From Oscheius sp. JU75 (taxonomy: Eukaryota > Nematoda > Chromadorea > Rhabditida > Rhabditidae): a DNA stretch of 64,000 nt. The notes under the pieces were generated by a model. That model saw only the letters and a program-made list of their open reading frames with translations. It was not told where the DNA came from and did not search any database. Of this stretch, positions 10,827 through 22,300 are shown one piece after another (the first letter of the stretch is position 1; the number at the start of each line of letters is the position of its first letter). The translations under genes and the position numbers were made by a program. Where the stretch lies: contig JASJZC010000007.1 in assembly GCA_037178855.1 (NCBI GenBank), positions 4,526,001 through 4,590,000 of the forward strand. The letters run 5' to 3'.

Positions 10827-13622
10827 ATGGAGCGGGTAGCAGCCATTAGACTCAAGTTAGCCGTAATAATCGTGGCTGCAATGAGGATTTTATTCCAACA
10901 CTTTTTGTATTTTTTGTCTTACATTCCGTATATTCAAAATCCTTTCTACACTATTATGAGGTGAGTTGCAATTTGTAGCAGTCATTTGAAATTGACTTTG
11001 ACCTTCTATGTAGAAACTACTAGGGATAGGCGGCTGTCTAATTTGTTTTAAAATGAGGGAGTTTCCGATGTTCTAAGGTGGCTGGACCATACACTCTTGG
11101 CAGGCGCCCTTGCTGTCTGTTTGAGCCAAAATAAACGGCAAGTACGTAAAAAAATGATTGCTCGTCGCATCGAAAATGTCATTGACGCACTTTTGCGTAT
11201 TTTCCAAATTTCTTGGGAGGGAGAAAGCGAAAAAGCGCCCCGATTTTTAGGAAGTTTCACCTGTCGCGCCTCGGCTAGTGCATGTTTTCGGATAAGTTTG
11301 GTATGTATCGATAACATTAGATGGATACTAGCTATAAATACCACCCATATATCTGGGAGCGACAAAGTAAGTTGCTACACATTGGCGTTTATAATTTTTA
11401 AGCTTTTGGAAGCCTGCTGCTCCCTGTTTGCACTTAGGTTCGAACGATTTTGTTGGATTGCCTTGTTTACTACCAAAAACGCAGCTCAACACCACAATAA
11501 TGTCAATCAAAGCCATCTGCTGCGCGTGGCTTCTGTCTGACTGATGACTGTTGCGAAAGAAGAAGCGAGGCCTCAATAGCGTCTTATTTCAGATTCGTTC
11601 AATCGGAAACAAAGAAGATGACACCATCAGAAGACAGTGTATTTCCAGTTTGTTACTTGCCTCATAATCGTTCTTAAGAGTGCAACTCAAACTGCGTCTC
11701 TGCACATTCTCCCCGTGTATACTCTCGGAGACGGCAAACTTGAAAACATGGAATACGGTACTGTTCAATTAGTCTGTGTCTGCAGCAGATAATACCTGAA
11801 TCTGAGGTGCCCCACACCATCAATTTTTATGATGGATCCAAGGACTTATTTTTCAGTCGCGATATACGAAGGAGAAGACGTCTCGCACAAAGTCTGCTAT
11901 ATGTCAGACCATAAAACAGCACATAATCACGGAGACTTCAAAGAAGGTAGATAATGTTATTTTATGTTTTTTTCTTGAGAGTCTACTGGTACATTAAGTA
12001 GTATGAAAACAAAACGTGATCACTTTTCCCGGCTGTTGCTCATAAATAATTTATGTGGCTAATTTGAGGCGTGTCTGACTGATCAACTTTTTTCGAATTA
12101 CATCTTGTACAATTATTCATTATCCGTAAAACGGTCGTATGTTTTATTCAAGTTAGCCTTCATTACTAGTATTTTGATCCTATGGCAGTACTTGTTCCAT
12201 GCCTCACCCAAATGGAAACTCTCGGACTTTGCGCCCAAAACAACTGTCTTCATTCCAAGTTCGGGTTGTTATGCTTTTTCTGAACCACGTTGGCCCCGCT
12301 TATCTCGGCGCTGGCCACTCTTCTACTTTTTGTGTGTTTTCGTCAATCCACCTCATTCAGCCATCGCCGTGAGTGACCCTCGGAATGCAAAGTCTCAATG
12401 TCACTGCTTTTTATATGGCCAGTAGACGAAGATTGCCCGTACCCACATGATAGTAGGCAAAGAAAATTCCGTCGCCGCGCGCACAAACGTTGTTTTCATA
12501 GGCGAGAAGTTTAGACTTGACCTCCGAGACTAGAAAAAAAAGCCCGGTCACATGAGCTGTCCCTTCAAAAAGGTTTACCAAACGCCGTAGCGCAGTGTGC
12601 CCTAAGCCAGCCTTTCTTTCTATCCAGACACTTTCTCTATTTGAGAGAATTTTGGTGACCACATGTTGTTTGCAATGCTTAGTGTTCATTTGTGAGACGC
12701 AAAGGCCCACATTTCCGCAACAATCTATCGCAGTAAATGGTTCTAGAGAGGAAGTCTTGATGTTCCAGCTGACAGCGCTTGCCTCCTCACATTGCACCCT
12801 GGGAGAACTCGTCATCCAATGTTCACAGCTGTTCACCTCTCACTGCCGAATATCTTCTTTTTCGACCCAACAGGTGTTCCAGATGGGCGTGAAAGCTACG
12901 TCACTGTCCATTTTTTTTATATATTAACTTCCCTTAAGTAGCATAATTTGACGAGTCAAACATCAGAGATCGCTCTTTGGAAGTATGGAACCCAGGATAT
13001 TATCATTATCATCTTTCTTACAGATCTGTGTCAAATTACCGAGTAGCTGATTCCTTATTGGTGTTATAAATCCCCAGGAAATATGAGAATCTTATTTAGA
13101 TGCTAGTAAGCTGATTCTCACGTCTCAATCCCCTTTTAAAAAACCAAAAACTGAAACTTTTAGGAGATGTTTCTCAACCTTTAGATTCGGAGAGCACAAT
13201 ATCTCTGTTAACGGGGTGTCGGTGGAAAGGGCCCGTTGTTTCTCTTTTCTCAAACTTCTATCTCTTCTTGATGTTTAGTCCATATGCATGCTGGTCGTCA
13301 GTGCTGAATATTTCTCTTTTTCTCTAAAGACTGGTCAGGTGAATTATTAAGTAGACGTTCTCATTCACTTTTGCTACATAATTCAAAGGGAGGCCCGCTT
13401 TTATGTCAAACAATGGCAGAATACGCAAGGAGCAAACACATATTTGAGATCGAAAAGAGTCTGAGCAGGATGTTGTTGCAGATGCACTCTACTGTTTACG
13501 GGGTAGGCCATTCCAGCTGGCCTCAATCATGTTTCTTTTTTGGCCAAGCTTGTCTTAACATATCACTAGCCCTCATTCTAATCATTTTGACATTTGAGGT
13601 GTTTATTTCGGAGGGGTACTGA
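10827..13622 (+). CDS. Hypothetical membrane protein, two terminal hydrophobic segments
   Basis: Unrecognised protein of about 213 residues assembled from five exons: 10827-10960, 11593-11647, 11679-11757, 11857-11946, 13339-13622. All junctions are in phase and end at an in-frame TGA. AATAAA follows at 13675-13680. The N-terminus has a hydrophobic stretch (LAVIIVAAM, then aromatic-rich LFQHFLYFLSY). The centre is soluble and polar (LHILPVYTLGDGKLENM, VCYMSDHKTAHNHGDF). The C-terminus is a second membrane segment (ISLALILIILTFEVF) ending SEGY. The first exon is very clean: TTTTAG before ATG and GTGAGT after. Weak points are a 31-bp intron (11648-11678) and a 1.4-kb last intron. Another acceptor at 13164 would give a different, shorter end. 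I do not recognise the family and propose no function. Confidence 0.5.
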
Positions 13623-13674
13623 AGACTACGGTGACCTAGACTGGGGAAACCGAATACAACTTGTACCTGACAAT

Positions 13675-13680
13675 AATAAA
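13675..13680 (+). terminator. Possible poly(A) signal of the hypothetical membrane protein gene
   Basis: AATAAA 53 bp after the TGA at 13620-13622, in the position expected for a nematode 3' end. Confidence 0.5.
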
Positions 13681-14599
13681 AGGGCAATTCCTACTGAATT
13701 TGTCATTAGGGTCATCCTATTAGAGGAAAGGCACACTTAATAGTTTTATCCCTTTTTTCAATAGTACTGATCTTAATCTCGTGAGTTTTCAGCAGCACAC
13801 ATCCAATATGCCCACATATCAAGTCAGCGGGTTTCACAAGCAAAACAGAAATTCAGAAGGCCATTTTTAACTTTCATGGTTATAAGGTTTTTATGTGGGA
13901 AAACAATTGTTGTTGACATTCGATACCCACGAACAGAGCAACTGCCTCAATTTCACTCATTTTCTCTCGCAAGGTTGTCTTCATGAGCTCTCTTTCCAGT
14001 CGAACATTTCTCACGTCCTTTACAAGTGTCACAAGACAATTTGTTGTAATTAGTCCAAGTCACACTAGGAGTAATAAAACGTTTGCATATCAGATGAGAG
14101 GACACATCTCATTAGTTCCCGATTCTTCTAAGACTCGTCGGGAGAAACTCTTGATTCATTTTTTATGCATCTATAGTTCTTTTTATAGATAGCCACACCT
14201 ACTCTTGCTATATTAGACTGTATTATAGACCTTGCATTGTCACATTTCTCTTGAAACATAGTAGAGCGCAAACAAACCGTAAATCACTTGAACTTGTATG
14301 AAGGTAATCGGTAGATATGATCCACTGCCTTACGAAATAAGGTAGATTAGGCGAAATGATAGAGAAGTTGAAGACTGGGTGTGGTCTTGGAAAGCTTGTT
14401 AAGGCAAAGATTGCCAGACCTTTATCTGCTTACAGTTTCGCCATTCATATCTTGAGATCGTCGGTTAACCTTGAAATGGCCACTGCTTTATGTCTGCATT
14501 GGTGTCGAATGCAGTCACATGAAAGCAGATGAATCACGTATAGTTCCGGCGCTTACTGTCCATGCGATCACGTCAGGGGATGTCCCGTGGGTTGGTCAG

Positions 14600-14760
14600 T
14601 CTCGACATATATAAATACCGCTGACCGCGCGAGAGCCACAATGACATCATTTTCTCACAGCTGCTAAATAACCTCCTGGTCCGCACACTACGGTCTGTCC
14701 ATTCTGTCTCAAAAATTGGTGACCCCGTCTGAAGCTCGTAAGGTCATTTCAGCCCACATT
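14600..14760 (+). mobile_element. Possible LTR retrotransposon remnant (LTR 3' part plus primer-binding site)
   Basis: A TATA-like ATATATAAATA lies at 14607-14617. About 100 bp later the sequence TTGGTGACCCCGTCTG begins at 14716. TGGTGACC is the complement of a tRNA 3' end (GGTCACCA), which is the usual form of a primer-binding site directly after the 5' LTR in Gypsy and BEL/Pao elements. I find no gag or pol frame downstream and no second LTR copy, so at most this is a decayed or solo fragment. The boundaries are guesses. Confidence 0.3.
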
Positions 14761-15309
14761 CCAGGTAGTTTTTTTTCTTTTTGCGGGTGACCAGACGTCT
14801 CAACCTGGGTCTACAGTTGACTGATGCTGAAATAACAATAGACACCGCGGTCACTACGACCTTTACAATATTGTTACAGCACATTGTCGGGTCCCGTCGC
14901 AGTTTTTTGATTCAGCCATGTGCGGCAATATGTCTCCATTTGGACCGCTACCAAAATGGGATGCGTTGTAATCACCTCGCGGTCTGCTTTTTTGTTAACC
15001 ACTGCTGCCCTGTACGCGAGAGTCCCGCCTATTCTGCGGTCAGTGGTCATTCCTGGACAAACAGCTGCCTGTTTACGTGGGCGGTATGACGCCGATTTGT
15101 TGTCTGATAACTTCTTCAATATGGGTCACTTCCCCCTATTTCTACGGACCATTTTGTTTGTTTGAGCGCCACACATTTGGCTCCAGTCATCGTTTTTTGC
15201 CACGCTTTTTTCTCCTTCTTTCTACCAATAGACCCTGCTTCTGTATCCTCATCATACGCTACCAAACAATATCCTCACTTCAGCATTAAAGGACACACTT
15301 TTTCATACG

Positions 15310-15332
15310 TTATATATGTATATATATATATA
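15310..15332. repeat. AT dinucleotide microsatellite
   Basis: Alternating T and A for 23 bp with one G interruption. Confidence 0.8.
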
Positions 15333-15571
15333 GTTACGGATACTTTAGCAGTATTGCTTTTTGAATGCCATCTTCATCTTCTTATTCACGCGACCGTAAT
15401 GATCGAATTAAACCGAAATGATTCGATTTAGGCGAAGGTCATTGAAAGTTGGTTACTTCTCGTTACCAGTATGCCAACAAACATTTTGGACATCTCTTGA
15501 AAACCTCTCATAACTGCAGACACTTTCACCTAAACGAAGGACTTTCAGAAAACCTAGCTGATCCCATCAGT

Positions 15572-16088
15572 ATGTCTTCTGCCGAAGTACTTCGTAGTGC
15601 TATTACTCCACTCGGAATGAACAACACACTCAACATTCAGCGCAATGAGGTGGGCCAGCCGAAACTTTCTAAAGTTTCTTCCGTCAAATCACATTAACTT
15701 TTTGCTCATTAGGAAACCTTTAACGGGGCTTTCCGTAGACTAAAGAAGTGGTCAATCATTCACGGTTAATGAATCTTTTTCAGAGCAATTCCGGCAGTTT
15801 GACGACGGGAATATCCAGTTTCATGCAGAACAATAACTCAGGTGAGAATACTGATGTTTCCTTGGCCGTTTCGACGGTCAAATGATTCATGCTTTTGTGA
15901 GCTAGGCCAACGGCCGTAACGGTTCACGACAACATAGTAACATATACTTTATTTCAGATAATGTGCCTTTGGATAGACCCCTCTTTGTCAATACTGCTAT
16001 GACTGCTCAACAACGAATTGACATTTATCAGCGACTCTCTGGACCTCCTCAAGACGACGAGCCAGCTCTTCTTTTTCGCTGGTCTTAA
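15572..16088 (+). CDS. Small hypothetical protein, 88 residues
   Basis: Three exons, 15572-15649, 15784-15841 and 15958-16088, total 267 nt, join in phase and end at TAA. The introns begin GTGGGC and GTGAGA and end TTTTTCAG and TTTCAG. The protein starts MSSAEVLRSAITPLGMNN and ends PALLFRWS. It is polar and has no signal peptide or membrane segment; the middle reads VPLDRPLFVNTAMTAQQR. The frame is open upstream of the chosen ATG as far as an acceptor (CTGCAG) near 15521, so the gene may have earlier exons and this may be only the C-terminal part. I do not recognise a family. Confidence 0.5.
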
Positions 16089-19000
16089 GGATGCTGCAAT
16101 TACAAAGTTAGCCGAGCTAGAATGGGTCCAACCTGGCAACCCGCAATAGCTGTACATGTCCGTGAATAGCAATTCCCAGTTTAGCAACTTTAGATCTCCT
16201 TCTATGTGCGTAATAAGGCTGTAAAGCCACAATTGTTGTTTAGTATGATCTTCAAATAACCGTCCCCTGATGCAGGAAAGAAACTAGTGTCGTGTATATA
16301 GCCAAGATTCGATGAGGTTGTTGCGTGTATTCCCCTTTACTGAATCGGTGATATAGAAAAAGTGAACTTACAAATTACCCAGACCATCCCAGTTATATTT
16401 CGTGATTGTAGTCAGCCCATATCTCAAGCTCTATCTTTTATACTGGTACATCGTAAAACGGTTTTTATTTTATCGTAATAAATTTTGTTCCCACTTTCAC
16501 ATAATGTGTTGTCTACTCAGGAACATATATGGCCCGATTAGCAGCATTGTAACAGAAAAGCTTCTGAATGCTTTTTTAGTAACAGCTGGCTTCTCGGCTC
16601 GGCCCCTGAGATTCCACAAAGGAAAGTGCAAAAAACTAAGTGGTTTTTTATTCAGAAGTTCGCATTTGTACAATTCGAACAGTACCATAAAAGTAAATAA
16701 TAAAGGTATTGAGTAATAAACTGAGACTGTGTTAGTGGATCTTTTAGTAGATCCATTGTTTCGTCATGATCACTCGGGATTGAGCCTCTCGTTGTCTGCA
16801 TGTTTGTAAAAGTTTTAAGTTGTAAAAGTAGGATCTCTAACGGTATAGCTCTCCGGCACCTACAACACCTCAAAGTAGAGCAGCGTTTCTGAGGCTCGTC
16901 TTTTTGGTGTTTTGCTATGGCAGTGAAGGCAGTTATGCGTAAAGGTAAAACATAGTCGAATCTGATTGCGTCTCGGTTTTGAGTATTGTCCACTTTTCAT
17001 GTCCTGAGATTTTTCAATTACGAGTTGTTCATTTCAACTAACAAAACGCATTTGTCCTGCCTGCAGTGGTTATGGGGTTCGGACGGTTAGAAAACGAGTT
17101 AATATAGGGCCGAGAGACGAAAATTCATGTCTTGAGAACTTACAACCTTCCCGAGACATTTTACCTTACATTTATCACCAGGGATAATTCTTGACTTGGG
17201 TCACAGACGGATGTCTTTTGCCAATTGTAGACGTAGAACTCCTCAGCTTATTCTTGAGTGCAACGAAGCGATCATTCGAAAACACCTTATACCTCCAAAT
17301 ACGGATTTAATAAGACTTAATCAGGAATCACTATACAGAACAGCTGTCTGAGCCGACATTCGTGGTGACCCAGCATTGTACACTTTTTAATCACCTCTTT
17401 CCATTGTTTCGTCTGCTTTTCTGCCAGTCCTTAGCCAAAAAGATTTGCTAGTGCTTTCTACTTCCATGATGCGGCACCTGTGCGGATCACGCGAAACATC
17501 TTGGATCGAATTTGCGTCATCTGTATGCAATCCTAAGATTGATCAAAGCAGGAATTTACTATCTGTCATGCTTCTTTTCCCGTTTACTTTCTCGTTTGCT
17601 CAATTAACCCAGGAAAACGATATTCTCCATGTATTTTGTGTTTCTATGATTCCAAGCAAACCAGAGATTAGCTCAATTTGATTCGATTTATTCGGAAAGG
17701 AGAATAGGCTCGAAACATTGGAACCACATGCTCTGTGGCCCAGCAATGATGAGGGCCATCGCTTTTCTAACAGCCAATAGACTGCCCGATAGCTGAGTGA
17801 AGAGCTTTGGAGCGCGATGCGGTCGCGAGGCGGCGTTGCCAGTCCTAAACAATACTGGACAAATGCTGTATGAATACCCAAAATTATCGTATTAATCTCT
17901 TTCAGTTCGCTTGCTAACTTATATTGGAAGGTATGAATGATCTTTGTGAGCTGTAAAATATTGTTCCCTGATTTAATACCAACACTTTACGATAACTTGT
18001 ATTCGCGCTCTATTCTAGGCTAGCGGCTGCGATGCGATCTTCTCTGCTGGAATGGCTGTGACAGCCAGTGTTGGCCATCTACAACCACTATGTTTTTATT
18101 TTTTTTTCCTTAAATCAAGAGTGCGCAGCAACCTGATAGAATGCTACGTAGATAGCACAAGTAGGAAACAAACTAGTGATAGAGAATCGATATTTTTAGG
18201 CCGAGTTGGATAGAAGATAGATAAGTATTCCATTGATATTTAAACTTTTCGTACACAAATTTTTGGTTATAGTTCACTAAAAACGTTTCTAAAATCCCAG
18301 GGAGAATATACACCTTGTAGGTTTTCCTTAATCTGCTTTTTTAAGGTTGCTGTTACCTTTTTTTCAGCGAAGTTTGCAACCAAAGGTACTGCAAATGAGA
18401 AAAAAAACGCCTCTTTCCGATACCAAATCTGTCATTCTGTCTCTCCTACCAAAATCTCGTTTTAGAACAGCGTCGTTACCTCGTATTGATTCCATACCGA
18501 CTTACAACAACACTCACTTCTGTAAGCCTACATAGCTTTACCATTACCATTCCCGGTGATATCAACAATATGTTTTGAATGCATGGACGGGAAACAAAAC
18601 CCATTCCGGGTTCGTCCGGCGACATTTGAATATAGACGCCAGTCTTGTTTTTTAATGACTAAATTTCGGCAGCCTGTTCACTATACTGGGACTTAGACTC
18701 CTCAAAAATATTCGGAAAAGGATGTGTCCAGTTCAGAGTTTGTACTCAACGAGCACTATATTAAACTTCTTCAGTGACGACAAATTTGGTTCGTATTGAC
18801 TGGCTTTTTCCAAGTATTCGAATCAAGTGACGCCAACTTTGTTAAAATGTTAGAGCTTCGGATTAATTGATACTCCCACTTTTCCCTGCCCTCTGGTGAA
18901 CGGCTTCCAAGATCCAAGACTACAAATTCTCCCTCATAGCAAAGATTTCTGCTTGAACTACAAGAAAATAGCTTTTGCCATGGCAAAATTTTAAGCCAAT

Positions 19001-19376
19001 TAGTTGTCCCTACTCCACCTCCAAATATGAGCTCCTCTCTATTTTCAGATCCTTTTACACCAAGTAGGCTCCTTAAAAGCTTTTGTCAGAAGACATCCCA
19101 AGAAAAAATATTACAAGTGAGATGGATGATGAGCAGACACTATTTTACCTTCTCCCACACATTGTCTCATTGACATTGGACTTCCTCCTCGCGTGACAAA
19201 GACGAACAGTTTCATAACTTACACGCCCGTAAACTGACGTTGCGCAAATGTGTTGCTTTCGTGCCTGCCCTTTCCACAAAATCCTGCGTCTAAAACAAAG
19301 TCTAGCTAGCTCCTCTCCTCAGTCTCCTCTTCTTTCGTTAAGACTACAATTATGAATGAATCCATTGCAGCACACC
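16089..19376. other. Long intergenic region, no supported gene
   Basis: 3.3 kb with only scattered short open frames. A 17-bp string at 16714-16730 recurs at 22691-22707 in an intron of the MATH gene. TTGCAG at 19365-19370 is the likely trans-splice site of the next gene. Confidence 0.45.
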
Positions 19377-22300
19377 ATGTCGTGCGGTTCAGACCAGAAC
19401 GAAGCGGGCGGCTCGATTTCTCGACAAGAAGAGCCTCAAGGTAGGTATCGGTCACTATACTAACGGAAATGGAGGGTGACGAAGCATCTGAGTATTGGCA
19501 AAGCGCGTAAACCTAATAAGAACAGTACATACGTTAGCTGGGATGCCTTTGTTTGCGAAGCATCGAACAGAATTATATTCACCGATTTTTCGCTAGAAAT
19601 TCTTTGCGCAATATCGAAAAAGACGAGGCAGCCGTCTATCATTTTTATAAGACGGCAGATATTCTATGCAGGCGGAAATCGTCTGTCAGAATTATGAACA
19701 TTCACTCTGGATTTAATGCAAAAAGTCATTGAATGAAAACGTGAGACTCCTCGGATTCTCTATCAACCAGAATAGCGCAACCAAGAGAGGCCTTTGGGAA
19801 ATCGCGCCCACTCTCTGTGACCGCACACTCGATGTCAATCGATTGCAGCATGTACACAGTTCTTGTCTAACGCTGTTCTTGCCATCAGTTCAAATGCATC
19901 TTTTATACTTTGCATGATTCTATATCACTTTCTTGGTTATTGAAAGTATCAAGAAAACTCGGAACGAAAAGTATATTAAGCGTCCATTTCAAACTTTCTA
20001 AAATTAGATTTTTTTTCCGGTCAACTTTATGATCGCAGACGGCAAAAAAAGGTTTTAGCGATTGCACAGAGATTTCTTGGCGATTTCCGCGCGCATTGAT
20101 CGAAATGGGTCGACCGACAAATGCCTGCCCACACGTAATCACATTGAAACCAAAGCTCTTGCGCATTTGGTGTGAGAGTTTTGCGACCTCAAACGGCTTT
20201 TTGGAACACGCTTTTGCAAACACACCTTTTGTAGAAAACTATGATCCTTGCCAGTTATAGAACAAATTGAAACAGTGACATTTGATTGAATCTTCGAAAA
20301 ATGATTGGGACTATCTTGCAAAATCGAAACAGACGGGTCACGTTCTTTTTAGCGGTGGCAGAAGCGGGTGAAGTCTCGATGCAGCTTTCTTTTCACAGCG
20401 AAGCGTAAAGCCGTCTTAAACATTTGGTGCATGTATTCTCGTCGCTAAAGTTTGTCTGGATCGTTGCAATGGTTCCAGAAAATTCTGTAGAGTTTTTTGA
20501 TTAGTGGTAGACCGGTTAGTTGCAAGTCCCAACTGGTTCGCTCTGAAACATGAAAGATGGCAACAAACAGCTGTTGCAGACTCCAGTCCGTCAAAAAACA
20601 GTGAGAGCAAAACACATCGAAATCCTCTTCCCTCTTCGTCAAGTCTAAAGCAAATGAAATACTTCTTATCAGTTGGATCAAGCCGAAAAACACTAAAGTG
20701 CAACATTTTCAAACAGTGTCTTATCTCTAGCGCTTTTTCATAGATAAGCATAGATAAAAGACCACCCAGTCGCAAAGAAAGCTTCGGTTTTGTTGGACAT
20801 GACTAATGTTATTTTGAGGGATCATAGACAGAGAGGGAGCGATCTGGATTATTTGGGGCGTTATCGATTTTCAGTCAGACTAGGGTTATTCATAAGCGAC
20901 TGTAACAAGATGGTCAACAAACTTTATCTCTTTTTTCTGCTCAGTTTCACAGAAATCACTTTTATGTCTTAGTTTTATGACAACACACTGCCTTCCATTT
21001 TGCAGAGGCTCCATTATGTGGGAGAGCGACCACAATTATCTACCATACGAGAATCGACAAATCATCTGACATTTTCTTAGAGAGCGAAAACATCGGAAAT
21101 TGTACTTGCGTTACTGGGAAAAATAAAGACTACATCCGTGAGAAGAATCTACAGTAGTTAAAGACCACCTCGGGATAAATGGTCTGTGGGCGGTCTCACA
21201 GAACCATTTGAGCTGTGAACTCGGCACTATACAACTCCAGTTCCTAACTCCTGACTGATAACGGATTCTTTTACAGGTATGGAATCCGAAACCAGCTCTG
21301 GATCCGACGATGGCAGTAGCAGCGACGGCAGCACGACTTCTGGCTGCTCGCCTACAACTCCCGACACCCCATTGTCGCCTCCTCCTGAACTTCGAAGAGC
21401 GCACATTCGATCGTGTCTCCCACAGCGGTACGTAATTTCGGACAAACGGATCGTATTTTATCCCGCCCCTCTGGCTATTAGTTTACCCCTGACTGACGCT
21501 TTTTGGAATGACTAACTGTTTATAGATTTCGCCGGTCACTTGCCCATGTTGCTTGTCAAACCGACTACACTGAGGAGTGGCAGCCGATGAAAGGTAGTTT
21601 TCTCTTATTCTCTCTTCACTCCTATAAAACTTAAGATAAAAACGGTGAAGACATGGCAAGCACGTCGGAGGGAACGCTGCGACTGTTGATTCAGAACTTC
21701 ACAAGCATGCAGGACACAGTTCGGGGTCCGAGCAAAGAGATCCAGGGAGTTTCGTGGTATGTCCTCGATAAGAGTGTATTCACAGTGAGTTATTAGGCGA
21801 ATTATGGTCATGCCGCGCCAGCACGTCGTTCAGAAGAAAGGAACGCAGAAGTGTCTGGGATTCTTCTTGCAGTGTTGTCCAGAGGCCTATTCGGAGTAAG
21901 TGTTCCGATTGTTTATTTCAGTAATGGATCGGTTTAGATTGTGGTCGTGCCAAGCACAAGCCGAGCTGAGACTAATCTCGCAGAAGACCGGAATTCCTCA
22001 TTTTACTCGAAAAACCAATCACAATTACACGGCCAAGGAGAACGACTGGGGATATTCTTGCTTCATGACGTGGGCCGACATCCTGGATGAGAATCAGGGC
22101 TACATCAAAGACGATAAAGTCGTTCTCGAAGTTACCGTGAAGGCTGAGCCCCCGAAAAACATTCTGTAAGCATCATCTATTGACGACACCATCTTAATTC
22201 AGATCTCACGAGGAGTTCCGAAAGCGAATTGCCCAATGGAAGGATCTTGCCGATATGCACTTTGCAAGGAGCTGTATTGATCTGGCTATCGAGGCGAACT

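Larger units (their letters stand above)
13681..15500. other. Gene-poor region with a possible LTR remnant and AT repeat
   Basis: No coding chain supported. It hol the LTR-like promoter and primer-binding-site motif near 14.6-14.73 kb, described separately, and an alternating AT stretch at 15310-15332. Confidence 0.4.

Noticed and set aside
12411-12836. 141-codon minus-strand open frame
   Set aside because: No recognised domain or splice partners; the composition does not stand out.
13164-13327. Alternative last exon for the hypothetical membrane protein
   Set aside because: It is in phase and has a TTTTAG acceptor, but the 13339 exon gives a longer, more protein-like end with AATAAA at a normal distance. 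Kept as an alternative only.
20416-20775. Minus-strand frame in the MATH gene intron with a faint PTB-like string
   Set aside because: The resemblance needs a frame jump in the middle and lacks splice sites.
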